The position numbers and the translations under genes were made by a program. Shown in pieces: positions 24,482 to 32,990 of a DNA stretch of 64,000 nt. How positions within the stretch are numbered: position 1 is the stretch's first letter; every line of letters starts with the position of its first letter. Where the stretch lies: assembly GCA_964408805.1 (NCBI GenBank), contig CAYPAV010000007.1:124001-188000 (forward strand), read 5' to 3'. The DNA comes from CAYPAV01 sp964408805. Its GTDB lineage: Bacteria > Pseudomonadota > Alphaproteobacteria > UBA8366. A model generated the notes under the pieces. It had not been told where the DNA came from. It did not search any database and was given only the letters and a program-made list of their open reading frames with translations.

Positions 24482-25348
24482 ATGGATGACACACCTTTGA
24501 ACAGTGCGCCGGGCGATGCCGCGGAACGGCGCGGGGCGCCGCCCGTCATCGTCTATCCCGGAACGGTGATGCCGCCATTCGACGCGACTTTCCACGCCCG
24601 CGCCAAGCGGGACATGGAGAGGGTCGACGCCTTGACCGTGCCGCCGCGCGATGCCCGGACCTTCGATGTTCCGGCCGGGCATTATTTTCGAATCATCTCC
24701 GTCGAAGGGCCGCAGGTGGGGGATCTGAATCTTTGGAATGCGGCGGATCTCGGCGAACGTTTCTTCAGCGGCAAGACCCGCGCCCTCCACGCGACCCACG
24801 TCGGCACCGGCGACCGGTTATGGAGCAATTTGCCCCATCTTCGCCCGATGGCGACGATCACCGGGGATACGCTCGATTGGTACGGCTGGGACGAGGACGG
24901 GGCCGGCGTGCATGATGTCATCGGCACCCGCTGCGATCCCTATACGAATAATCTGCTGAGCGGAGTCGACTATCATCATTGTTGTCATTCGAACCTGACC
25001 CGCGCATTGGCGACGGCCAAGGGCATCGCGACGACCGAAGCCGAGCCGCATGTGCACGATGTCCTCAACGTTTTCATGTGCACGGGGTTCACGTTGGATA
25101 CCCACCAGTACTTCATGAAGGCGAGTCCGGTCCGCCCCGGCGATTTCATCGAATTCTTCGCGGAGATCGATCTCCTGTGCGCGCTCTCGACCTGTCCCGG
25201 CGGTGATTGCGGGAGCGGCCATTCCGACGATGAAGCGCGGTGCTTTCCTCTCCGGGTCGAGATCTTCCGGCCGCGCGAGGGGGCACTTGCCGGTTGGCAA
25301 CCGCCTGGCCCGAATGAATATGCCGGCAATCACGGAGTTGACGGTTAA
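24482..25348 (+). CDS. DUF1989 (urea carboxylase-associated family) protein
   Basis: 288 residues, with the start chosen at the ATG 24482 following GGGAGACGAGGA. The conserved DUF1989 pattern is clear: PAGHYFRIISVEGPQVGDLNLWNA, PMATITGDTLDWYGWDEDG and VHDVLNVFMCTGF, then CPGGDCG with closely spaced cysteines. Homologs often neighbour urea carboxylase or guanidine/aminoacid catabolic genes; the biochemical activity is not settled. It overlaps the 3' end of the convergent CoA-transferase gene by 4 bp and is divergent from the globin. Confidence 0.87.
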   Translation: MDDTPLNSAPGDAAERRGAPPVIVYPGTVMPPFDATFHARAKRDMERVDALTVPPRDARTFDVPAGHYFRIISVEGPQVGDLNLWNAADLGERFFSGKTRALHATHVGTGDRLWSNLPHLRPMATITGDTLDWYGWDEDGAGVHDVIGTRCDPYTNNLLSGVDYHHCCHSNLTRALATAKGIATTEAEPHVHDVLNVFMCTGFTLDTHQYFMKASPVRPGDFIEFFAEIDLLCALSTCPGGDCGSGHSDDEARCFPLRVEIFRPREGALAGWQPPGPNEYAGNHGVDG

Positions 25349-26550
25349 ACGACACCGTCCTTTTTCAGCTCGTCGATCTCTTCGGCGGACAAGCCAAGCT
25401 CACCGCCGAGAATTTCGGCGTTGTGTTGTCCCTTGCGGGCACCTGCGTGCCGAATTTCAGCCGGGGTTTCGGAGAGAAAGGGGAAGGCGGCGGTCATGCG
25501 GATCTTGCCGAGGTCCTCGTCGTCCAATTCCACGATGTCGCCTCGGGCCTTGTATTGTGGGTCCTCGAAGATTTGAGCGATGTCGTAGGCGGGACCGATG
25601 GCCGCTTCCGCGTTTTCGAATTCGCGAAGAACTTCCTCCTGATCCCGTTCCTTGATCCAAGCGGCGACCAGGCCGTCGACCTCGTCCATGTGTTTGACTC
25701 GGTCCGCCGGCGTCTGAAAGCGGGGATCGTTGGCGGCTTCCTCGCCACCGCAGAGGGTGAGTACGCGCCTGACGATCGCCGGTGAGTTGGTCGAGATGGC
25801 GACCCAACGTCCGTCCTTGGTTTCGTAGGTGTTGCGGGGTGCGTTGTTGTCGGAGCGATTGCCCATGCGCTGTTGAACCATGCCGAGCTGGTCGAATTGC
25901 AGGGGCTGCGGTCCCAAGACCTGGAAGATCGGCTCGTAGATGCTGAGGTCGACATATTGACCCACCCCGCCCCCTTGGGCGTCGCGGTGATAGAGCGCGA
26001 ACATCGTCGCGAAGACGCCGTAGGACGCCGCGATTCCGTCCGCAAGGCCGAAATTTGGCAAGGTTGGCGGGCCGTCCTTCTCGCCGGTGATATTGGCGAA
26101 CCCGCTGAACACCTCGGCCACGGTACCGAAGCCGGGGCGCTCGCGATAAGGTCCGGTCTGTCCGAAGCCCGTCACCCGCACCATGACCAGCTTTGGATTG
26201 ATCGCCTTCAGATCCTCCCAGCCGAGGCCCCATTTCTCCATCGTGCCGGTGCGGAAATTCTCGATCAGAACGTCCGCCGTCTTTACCAACTCCTTCATCA
26301 ATTCCTGGCCGCGCGGGCTGCCAAAATTGAGGGTGATACAGCGCTTGTTCCGGTTCGCCATCTTGAACCAGAGCCCGACACCGTCCTTTATCGCCCCCGT
26401 ATTGCGTAAGACATCGCCCCGGGGATGTTCGATCTTGATAACATCGGCGCCGAAGTCGCCAAGTATCATTCCAATAGTAGGGCCGGCAATTACTGTTGCC
26501 GCGTCAATAACGCGCAAACCTTCTAGAGGTTTTTTATTATCTCCAGACAT
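25345..26550 (-). CDS. CaiB/BaiF-family CoA transferase
   Basis: A 401-residue class III CoA transferase that moves CoA from an acyl-CoA to an acid. It begins with LEGLRVIDAATVIAGPTIGMILGDFGADVIKIEHP, contains NKRCITLNFGSPRGQEL, and places the catalytic Asp in ADGIAASYG. It starts at ATG 26550; the TTG at 26562 is weaker. The first codons are noticeably AT-rich. It is preceded by the TauD gene with a 39-bp AT-rich gap and an SDR gene, likely one operon. The formyl- or carnitine-type acceptor cannot be assigned. Confidence 0.9.
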   Translation of the reverse strand: MSGDNKKPLEGLRVIDAATVIAGPTIGMILGDFGADVIKIEHPRGDVLRNTGAIKDGVGLWFKMANRNKRCITLNFGSPRGQELMKELVKTADVLIENFRTGTMEKWGLGWEDLKAINPKLVMVRVTGFGQTGPYRERPGFGTVAEVFSGFANITGEKDGPPTLPNFGLADGIAASYGVFATMFALYHRDAQGGGVGQYVDLSIYEPIFQVLGPQPLQFDQLGMVQQRMGNRSDNNAPRNTYETKDGRWVAISTNSPAIVRRVLTLCGGEEAANDPRFQTPADRVKHMDEVDGLVAAWIKERDQEEVLREFENAEAAIGPAYDIAQIFEDPQYKARGDIVELDDEDLGKIRMTAAFPFLSETPAEIRHAGARKGQHNAEILGGELGLSAEEIDELKKDGVV

Positions 26551-26589
26551 TTTATATTCCAATAATTTAGATGTATACTATAGGAATAC

Positions 26590-27633
26590 CTAAGCCCCCG
26601 CCCAATAACCCGCCCCCTGTTGCGGTCGGATGCCCTGTCGGGGTCCGGTGTTAAAGCGGTTGGAGAAGGCCTCGTCGAGCGGTCTCGCATTGGGGAGATT
26701 GACCCAAACGCGCAGCAGCCGGCGCCGTTTCTTCTTGTCGTCATGGTCGGTGAACTTGCTGCGCGCATGCATCACCGTGTGATTGCAGAGGAACTGGATG
26801 TCGCCCCGCTTGAGCTTCATGCGATAGCGAATGTCCTTGTCGAGCGCCAGTTTCTCGAAATAGGCGATGGCCTCCGCTTCGAGATCGGTCAGCTTGATCT
26901 TCGCCTTCCGCATGCCGTCCTCGATCGTCTTGCGATTGAACCGGCAGCTGAGCTGGCCAATGTAAAAGCTGAAGACGGGAACCCGGTGGTAGGTGACCTC
27001 GTCCTTGCGACCGGTGGCCCCTTCGCCGCGGAGGTCGAAATGGAAACCGTTGTAGAGCGGCGGCAACAAATGGGGTTTGTCCCTCAGGATCAGGTTATGA
27101 ATGGTGAGGGAGCTGGTGAGGTAGCTCTCGCCGCCGCGCTTGGCGGGATGCGTGCAGAGCAATCCCACCATGTCGCCGGCGTCGCAATGCGGTCTCAGGC
27201 GCGCGGTCGTATTGTAGCCCCGCACATTGTTCTTCTTGTAATCGAGACCGCGGTTGGTGACCTCGCCGATCAACTCACCCTTGGCGTTCTGGTAAATCGG
27301 TTCGCCGAGGTGGCGCGCGAGACCCCAATAGATCTTGTAGATGTCGTCGTTGCTGTATCGATCGATCGGCAGGCCGCGCATCAGGACGACGCCGCGCCCG
27401 TTCTCCATCTGCTCGCGCAATTGCTCGATGAGGCCGGCACAGGCACCGATGGGAAAATCCTCGCGGGCAAATTGAAGCGTTTCGTGGCCCTGTGCCTTGA
27501 CGGTATCGAGAGCCTCGTCGATGACCGCCAATTGCTCGGGTGACCAATCGAGAATCCAGGACGAATCCTCTGCCAGATCGTCCGGCATCCATGCGGCCGG
27601 GGAGTCGATATGTCGGTTCAGAATTTTAGTCAT
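26590..27633 (-). CDS. TauD/TfdA-family Fe(II)/2-oxoglutarate dioxygenase
   Basis: 347 residues. The facial triad is visible: H149-x-D151 in LRPHCDAGD and distal H289 in NHTVMHARS, with 2-oxoglutarate-binding Arg in RRRLLRVW (near 305). A substrate loop follows GLLCTHPAKRGGES. Likely a hydroxylase acting on a small organic acid or ester during catabolism; the substrate is unknown. It is located between an SDR gene (upstream) and a CoA-transferase gene (downstream) on the same strand. Confidence 0.9.
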   Translation of the reverse strand: MTKILNRHIDSPAAWMPDDLAEDSSWILDWSPEQLAVIDEALDTVKAQGHETLQFAREDFPIGACAGLIEQLREQMENGRGVVLMRGLPIDRYSNDDIYKIYWGLARHLGEPIYQNAKGELIGEVTNRGLDYKKNNVRGYNTTARLRPHCDAGDMVGLLCTHPAKRGGESYLTSSLTIHNLILRDKPHLLPPLYNGFHFDLRGEGATGRKDEVTYHRVPVFSFYIGQLSCRFNRKTIEDGMRKAKIKLTDLEAEAIAYFEKLALDKDIRYRMKLKRGDIQFLCNHTVMHARSKFTDHDDKKKRRRLLRVWVNLPNARPLDEAFSNRFNTGPRQGIRPQQGAGYWAGA

Positions 27634-27685
27634 GCGCCTTCACGCCATTCGCTATCAGAAGTGCCCCGAAATATCCAGCATTCCG

Positions 27686-28393
27686 CTACGACAGTCCGAC
27701 AACGGGGAGGGCGGCGCCGTGAATGGCGCTGGCCTCCTCGGAGGCGAGAAACAGGATAACGTTGGCGAGTTTCGCCGGGCTGACCCAGGCGGCGGGATCG
27801 GCGTCGGGCATGGCATCCCGGTTCTCCGGCGTGTCGATGATGCTGGGAAGGACGCAATTGACGTTGATGCCCCGTTCGCGAAGCTCGGCCGACATGCTCT
27901 CCGTCAGGCGGATCACCGCAGCCTTGCCCACGCAATAGGCCCCCATCTCGGCCAGGCCCTGGCGCGCGGCATTGGCGCCGATTGTGACGATCTTGCCCGC
28001 ACCCCGGTCGATCATGCCGGGGACGACCGCATGGACCGTATTCAGGAGGGTCCGGGCGTTGAGGTCGAGCATGAGGTCCCATCGCTCCGGCGAAAGGGCG
28101 TGGACCGGCTCGCCCATATCGAAGCCGCCCGCGATCGCCGCCAGGGCATCGATCCGCGCGAAGCGGCCGCAAGCCGCTTCCACGCCGGCTTCAACGGCGG
28201 CCGGATCCATCAGGTCGACGGCACATTTCATCCGGTTCGCCGCCTCGCCCGGATAGGCGTCCTCCAGGGCGTCGCCCCTCAGATCGGCCAACACCAGCCT
28301 GGCGCCACGCGCCTCGAATGCGGCGGCGACCGCGCGGCCGAGATTGCCCGCGGCACCGGTGATCATGATCGTTCGTTCGTCGAAATCCAGCAT
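27686..28393 (-). CDS. Short-chain dehydrogenase/reductase (SDR) with altered catalytic Ser
   Basis: 235 residues. NAD(P)-binding ITGAAGNLGR (residues 11-20) and YCVGK (Y153, K157) are clear. The position 13 residues before Tyr, where SDRs carry the catalytic Ser, holds Ala (A140, in IGANAA). The enzyme may use a different residue or be inactive as an oxidoreductase. The start is the ATG at 28393, with AGAGGGAAGGG upstream. It leads the SDR-TauD-CoA transferase operon and is divergent from the GST-like gene. Confidence 0.85.
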   Translation of the reverse strand: MLDFDERTIMITGAAGNLGRAVAAAFEARGARLVLADLRGDALEDAYPGEAANRMKCAVDLMDPAAVEAGVEAACGRFARIDALAAIAGGFDMGEPVHALSPERWDLMLDLNARTLLNTVHAVVPGMIDRGAGKIVTIGANAARQGLAEMGAYCVGKAAVIRLTESMSAELRERGINVNCVLPSIIDTPENRDAMPDADPAAWVSPAKLANVILFLASEEASAIHGAALPVVGLS

Positions 28394-28542
28394 GTCCCTT
28401 CCCTCTTGGCGCTTGCCGCTAAAGGGCGGCTTCCATCCCCCCTGAGGATGTGGACGCCGGGAACAGAAAGAGCAAGTGTGCGGCCCTTGCCAATCCCCCG
28501 GGCAGACGGCAAGAAGGATTGGATCTTTTTGGGAGAGCCGGA

Positions 28543-29571
28543 TTGGCGACACGCGATCATGGCGGCCGTTATCGGATCATCGGCGGCAATGCCTCGCCCT
28601 ATTCGATGAAACTGCGGGCGATCCTCCGCTATCGGCGTCTCCCGCATGACTGGGTGCTGCGTACGCCGAAGGTTCTGGAGGAGGTCGCTCATGTTCGGCC
28701 GTTGTTGATGCCGATCTTGCAATATCCGGAAGACGGCAGCCATCATATCGATTCAACGCCGCTCGCCTACGCGTTGGAGGAACGGCATCCGGGACAACGC
28801 TCCATCATTCCCGAAGATCCCGGATACGCCTTTCTCGGCCATTTGATCGAGGACATGTCCGACGAGTGGTTCACCAAGGCGATGTTCCACTATCGCTTCG
28901 ACACGGCCCAGGACCAGGATTACGGCGCGGCATGGGTCGTCGACGATGCCAGGTCCGATCTTGAGGGCGACGCTCTCGACGCGGCGATCGAAGCTTTCAA
29001 GCAGCGCCAGATCAGCCGCATGCCGCTGGTTGGCTGCACGCCCGAGAACGCGCCCGTGATCGAGGAAAGCTTCGAGCGGTTGCTGGATATTTTGCAGGCT
29101 CACGTCGGCAATGGCCGGTTCCTTTTCGGGAGCCGACCGTCATTGGCCGATTTCGGTCTTTTCGGACAGTTGAAGACGCTTGCGACCGATCCAACGCCGC
29201 TCGCCCTGATACGATCGCGGGCCCCGCGAGTCGAACATTGGGTCCGGCGTCTCGACGATGCGTCCGGCGTCGAGGGGGCGTGGGCCGAGCCGGGGTCCGA
29301 ACCGCCGGCTGTCGTCGCGGCACTTCTGGAATTGGCGGGCGATACCTATCTTCCTTTTCTTGCCGCCAATGACGCGGCCGCTAGGGGTGGCGAGGATCGC
29401 TTCGAGATGACGATCCGGGGCCGGCCCTATGCGCAGGGTGTTTTCGGGTATCAGGCGAAGTGCCTGACCTGGTTGCGGGAGGAGCTGTCGGGTTTGTCGG
29501 GCGATCCCTTGGCGCGGACGCGGGCGGCTTTGGAGGCTACCGGTTGTTGGGAAGTCCTGGCCGACGGCTAG
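28543..29571 (+). CDS. Glutathione S-transferase-like protein
   Basis: About 342 residues. An N-terminal thioredoxin-fold domain starts YRIIGGNASPYSMKLRAILRYR, with a likely glutathione-site Ser in SPYS, and contains PILQYPEDGSHHIDSTPLAYALEE. A helical C-terminal domain has FLFGSRPSLADFGLFGQL. The C-terminal extension (from about 240) is longer than in typical GSTs. I chose the TTG at 28543 with GGGAGAG five bases upstream; a GTG at 28450 would add 31 residues that overlap the divergent promoter region. It precedes the PhyH gene by 26 bp. Confidence 0.75.
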   Translation: MATRDHGGRYRIIGGNASPYSMKLRAILRYRRLPHDWVLRTPKVLEEVAHVRPLLMPILQYPEDGSHHIDSTPLAYALEERHPGQRSIIPEDPGYAFLGHLIEDMSDEWFTKAMFHYRFDTAQDQDYGAAWVVDDARSDLEGDALDAAIEAFKQRQISRMPLVGCTPENAPVIEESFERLLDILQAHVGNGRFLFGSRPSLADFGLFGQLKTLATDPTPLALIRSRAPRVEHWVRRLDDASGVEGAWAEPGSEPPAVVAALLELAGDTYLPFLAANDAAARGGEDRFEMTIRGRPYAQGVFGYQAKCLTWLREELSGLSGDPLARTRAALEATGCWEVLADG

Positions 29572-29597
29572 GGAAGGGGGATCGAAAGGAGAGGACG

Positions 29598-30467
29598 ATG
29601 TTGTTCGAGGATGTTCTGAAACACAAGGCGACCGTGTTGAGCGAAGCCCAACGCGTGGATTATGGGCGGAACGGGTTTCTTGCGTTGCCGGACTACGTCT
29701 CCGCTTCCTGGCTCGACCGGTTGTGCGATGCCCAGGATGAGTTGTTGGATCGAAGCCGGGCCTATACGGAATCGGACGAGATATATCTTCTGGAGGAGGG
29801 CCACGGCGCGGCGACGCCGAGATTGCACCGTGTCACCAGCCCACAGGATCAGCATCCGACGTTCTGGGATTTCATGCGGGACCCCGTTATGACCGATCTT
29901 GCGGCGGATGTCGTCGGACCCGACGTCAAATTCCATCACGCCAAGCTGAACGTGAAATCGGGCCGGGGCAGTCGTGGGTTCAAGTGGCACCAGGACATTC
30001 AAGCCTGGCCGCATACAGATTACAGCCCGGTGACGATCGGCGTTTACCTTGATGGCTGCACCAAGGATATGGGGCCGCTCTCCTTCGTTCGCGGCAGTCA
30101 CGACGGCCCGCTCTACTCGATGTACGACAAGGCGGGGAACTTCGTCGTTCGTTTGCGCGACGAAGACCTGGACGGGGTGACGGAAGATCTAATCGATCGG
30201 CCGACCGGTGGCCCGGGCACGGTCGTTTTGTTGAACTGCCGAACGATCCACGGGTCGGCGACGAACGCAACCGATCGCGCCCGGCCGTTGCTGTTGGGTA
30301 TCTACTCTTCGGCCGATTCCTTCGCCTATACGCCGAGCCCGATCACCAGCCCCCATCAGGGCGATATCGTGCGCGGCGGCCCCGCGGAATTCGCCTGTTT
30401 CGACCCGCGGCCCTGCGAATTGCCGCCCGATTGGCGCGGCGGTTACAAGGCGCCCTGGCGCTATTAG
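29598..30467 (+). CDS. Phytanoyl-CoA dioxygenase (PhyH) family protein
   Basis: 289 residues, ATG with AAGGAGAGGA upstream. Ligands of the non-haem Fe(II)/2-oxoglutarate site: H131-x-D133 in KWHQDIQAW and H218 in NCRTIHGSATN, with Arg in DRARP for 2-oxoglutarate. PhyH enzymes hydroxylate phytanoyl-CoA or other small substrates. It is convergent with the GMC oxidoreductase operon and cotranscribed with the GST-like gene. The neighbouring CoA-ester enzymes make a CoA-linked or free-acid substrate possible. Confidence 0.9.
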   Translation: MLFEDVLKHKATVLSEAQRVDYGRNGFLALPDYVSASWLDRLCDAQDELLDRSRAYTESDEIYLLEEGHGAATPRLHRVTSPQDQHPTFWDFMRDPVMTDLAADVVGPDVKFHHAKLNVKSGRGSRGFKWHQDIQAWPHTDYSPVTIGVYLDGCTKDMGPLSFVRGSHDGPLYSMYDKAGNFVVRLRDEDLDGVTEDLIDRPTGGPGTVVLLNCRTIHGSATNATDRARPLLLGIYSSADSFAYTPSPITSPHQGDIVRGGPAEFACFDPRPCELPPDWRGGYKAPWRY

Positions 30468-30509
30468 AAGGACGAGGAGGCCCGGGCGAAGGCGGGCGAA
30501 TAGTCGGTT

Positions 30510-32147
30510 CTATTCGTCGACCAGCGTTTCGACGGCCGGCAGGGCGTCGCGTCCCCGGATCATGTCGGCCGCCTTCTCGCCGATCATGATGGTCGGCGCG
30601 TTGGTGTTCGAGGACGGCATCGTCGGCATGATCGAAGCGTCGGCGACCCGAAGGCCTTCCATGCCGTGAACCCGTAGTTGGTCGTCCACGACGGCGGTGG
30701 GGTCGGTCGCTGGACCCATCCGGCAGGTGCCCATGAGATGAAACGCGGTCGTGCCGCGGCCGCGGGCATAGTCGAGTAGTTCGTCGTCGGTTTGTATGTC
30801 CTCGCCGGGCGATTCCTCGAAATCGAAGAAGGGGGCGAGTTGCGGCGTGCGCAGTAGTTTCCGTCCCAACCGCACACCCGCGACGGTGACCCGCTGGTCC
30901 TGCTCGTGAGCGAGGTAGTTCGGCTGAATGGCCGGTTGCTCCATCGGATCGGCCGAGCGAACCCGGATATAGCCGGTACTTTCCGGGCGCTGCTGCCAGG
31001 GGGCGACGGTCATGCCGGGATGCGGAGCCAGTTTGGTCTGCACGCCCTCGTCATAGCTCGCCGGCGTGAAGGTGATTTGCAGATCACCCTTGTCGAGCGC
31101 CGGGTCCGATTTCCAGAATACATAGACCAGTGTCGGCGAAAGGGCGAGGATGCTCGATTGTCCGGTGAAGTACTTGAAGATCTCGGCCGCCAACGGAAGC
31201 CCGCGGGCGCGTTCGTTGATGGTATCGATCCCCTTCACCCGGGCCGCCATGCGAATGGGATAGTGATCGCGGAGGTTCTCGCCGACACCTGAAAGCTCGT
31301 GGACGACGGGGACGCCGATGTCCTTGAGCAGTTCGGCCGGTCCAACGCCGGACAACTGGAGGAGCTGGGGCGAATTCACGGTGCCGCCGCAAAGGATAAC
31401 CTCCTTGTTCGCCATTACTTGGACGGTTTTTGGCCCTCGCTTGTATTCGACGCCGACGGCGCGCTTGCCCTCGAACAGGATACGCGTCGTATGGGCGCGG
31501 GTCCGGACCTCGAGGTTGGACCGCGACATCGCCGGGTGCAGGAAGCCGCGCGCGGTGCTGACCCGGCGCCGGTTGTGGATGGCTCGCTGGGAATAACTCA
31601 CACCCTCCTGACGGACGCCGTTGTAATCCGGGTTGCGGGGAATGCCGAGTCCGATCGCCCCTTCGATGAAGGCATCGCAGAGCGGGTGGAAATAGTCGAT
31701 ATCGGTGATGACGAGGCTGCCGTGGCGACCGTGGTAGGTGTCGTCTCCCTCGCCGATCCGTCGTTCCGAGCGTTTGAAGTAGGGAAGCACGTCGGCGTAG
31801 CCCCAGCCGCGATTGCCGAGTTGCGCCCAGCCGTCGAAATCCATGCGCTGGCCGCGATTGTATATATGTCCGTTGATCGAACTCGATCCGCCTAGGGTCT
31901 TGCCGCGGGGTGCCACGATGACGCGGCCATTGGTGCCCTCGCTCGGCTCCGTGTCGTAGAGCCAGTTCACCTTCGGATTGACCAGGGTCTTCATGAAGCC
32001 GGCCGGGATGTGGATGAAGATGTTCCGGTCCGGCGGTCCCGCCTCGAGGACGCAGACTGTCGTCGCCGAATCTTCCGAGAGCCGCGCCGTGATCACCGAC
32101 CCCGCGGATCCGGAGCCCACCACAACATAGTCGAACCGGTCGGCCAT
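30510..32147 (-). CDS. GMC-family FAD oxidoreductase (choline dehydrogenase-like)
   Basis: 545 residues. The FAD-binding motif is YVVVGSGSAGSVITARL near the N terminus; GMC signatures include GKTLGGSSSINGHIYNRG, and GGTVNSPQLLQLSGVGP in the middle. C-terminal active-site His is in AFHLMGTCRMG, with SNTNAPTIMIGEKAAD after it. Members oxidise alcohols such as choline, glucose or terpene alcohols. It is the last gene of the ECH-GlcG-ligase-ECH-GMC operon. Start ATG 32147 preferred over TTG 32150. Confidence 0.92.
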   Translation of the reverse strand: MADRFDYVVVGSGSAGSVITARLSEDSATTVCVLEAGPPDRNIFIHIPAGFMKTLVNPKVNWLYDTEPSEGTNGRVIVAPRGKTLGGSSSINGHIYNRGQRMDFDGWAQLGNRGWGYADVLPYFKRSERRIGEGDDTYHGRHGSLVITDIDYFHPLCDAFIEGAIGLGIPRNPDYNGVRQEGVSYSQRAIHNRRRVSTARGFLHPAMSRSNLEVRTRAHTTRILFEGKRAVGVEYKRGPKTVQVMANKEVILCGGTVNSPQLLQLSGVGPAELLKDIGVPVVHELSGVGENLRDHYPIRMAARVKGIDTINERARGLPLAAEIFKYFTGQSSILALSPTLVYVFWKSDPALDKGDLQITFTPASYDEGVQTKLAPHPGMTVAPWQQRPESTGYIRVRSADPMEQPAIQPNYLAHEQDQRVTVAGVRLGRKLLRTPQLAPFFDFEESPGEDIQTDDELLDYARGRGTTAFHLMGTCRMGPATDPTAVVDDQLRVHGMEGLRVADASIMPTMPSSNTNAPTIMIGEKAADMIRGRDALPAVETLVDE

Positions 32148-32173
32148 CAAGAATTACCTCTCCCGTTTACGCC

Positions 32174-32962
32174 TCAATAGCCGACGTAGTCGCCCTTACG
32201 CTTTTCAGTGAAGGCGCGGATCGCTTCCGCGTGGTCGTGCCCGGCGCGGGCCACCGCGACATGCGAGCTGACGAGATCGAAAGCGGTCGCCATGTCGGTC
32301 TCGAGGCTTTGGGTCACCGTACGCTTAATCGTACGGATCGAAAAGGGCGGCATGTCTGCGATGCGGCGCGCCAGTGCCCTTGTGTCCGCCATCAGTTCGT
32401 CGTCGGGATAGACGTGGTTGACCAGCCCGATTTCGAGCGCCTGTTCGGCATTCAGGAAGTCAGCCGTCCACAGCAATTCGAGCGCCCGGGCCTTGCCGAC
32501 GATGCGCGGCAGAAAAAAGGCGCCGCCGCCGCCCGGCAACAGGCCGATCTTGGCGTAGGTCTCGGCGAAGCGGGCACTGGCGCCGGCGATCCGGATGTCG
32601 CAGGCAAGCGCCAAATCCATCCCGCCGCCGACGGCGGCACCGTTGACCGCCGCGATGATCGGTTTCTCGAATGTGGCAAGGCGCTTCGGGAAGGCCTGGA
32701 TCTCGGTCCAAATTCGGTCCTTGGTGACGTGCGGGCGACTATCGGAGTCCGATCCCATGCCGCCGATGTCGCCGCCGGTGCAGAAACCGCGGCCGGCCCC
32801 GGTGAGGATCGCCACCATCACGTCTTCGCGGGCCTCGCATTGGTCGAGGGCATCGATCATTCCTTTCAGCATATCGCTGGTGAAGGCGTTGAGTTTCTCC
32901 GGCCGGTTGAGGGTGAGTGTGGCGATGCCGTCGGCCACCTCGAAAAGGAAATCGTCGGACAT
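32174..32962 (-). CDS. Enoyl-CoA hydratase/isomerase (PaaG-like crotonase)
   Basis: 262 residues of crotonase fold with oxyanion-hole region GAAVGGGMDLALACD and AETYAKIGLLPGGGGAFF. Aligning to rat crotonase, the residue matching Glu144 is Tyr, while the second Glu (ALELL) is retained. This is the pattern of isomerase-type members such as PaaG. Double-bond isomerisation is therefore as likely as hydration. It lies between the acyl-CoA ligase (28 bp upstream) and the GMC oxidoreductase. Confidence 0.88.
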   Translation of the reverse strand: MSDDFLFEVADGIATLTLNRPEKLNAFTSDMLKGMIDALDQCEAREDVMVAILTGAGRGFCTGGDIGGMGSDSDSRPHVTKDRIWTEIQAFPKRLATFEKPIIAAVNGAAVGGGMDLALACDIRIAGASARFAETYAKIGLLPGGGGAFFLPRIVGKARALELLWTADFLNAEQALEIGLVNHVYPDDELMADTRALARRIADMPPFSIRTIKRTVTQSLETDMATAFDLVSSHVAVARAGHDHAEAIRAFTEKRKGDYVGY

Positions 32963-32990
32963 GGGAGTGCCTCCTTGTGTGAATGCGGGG

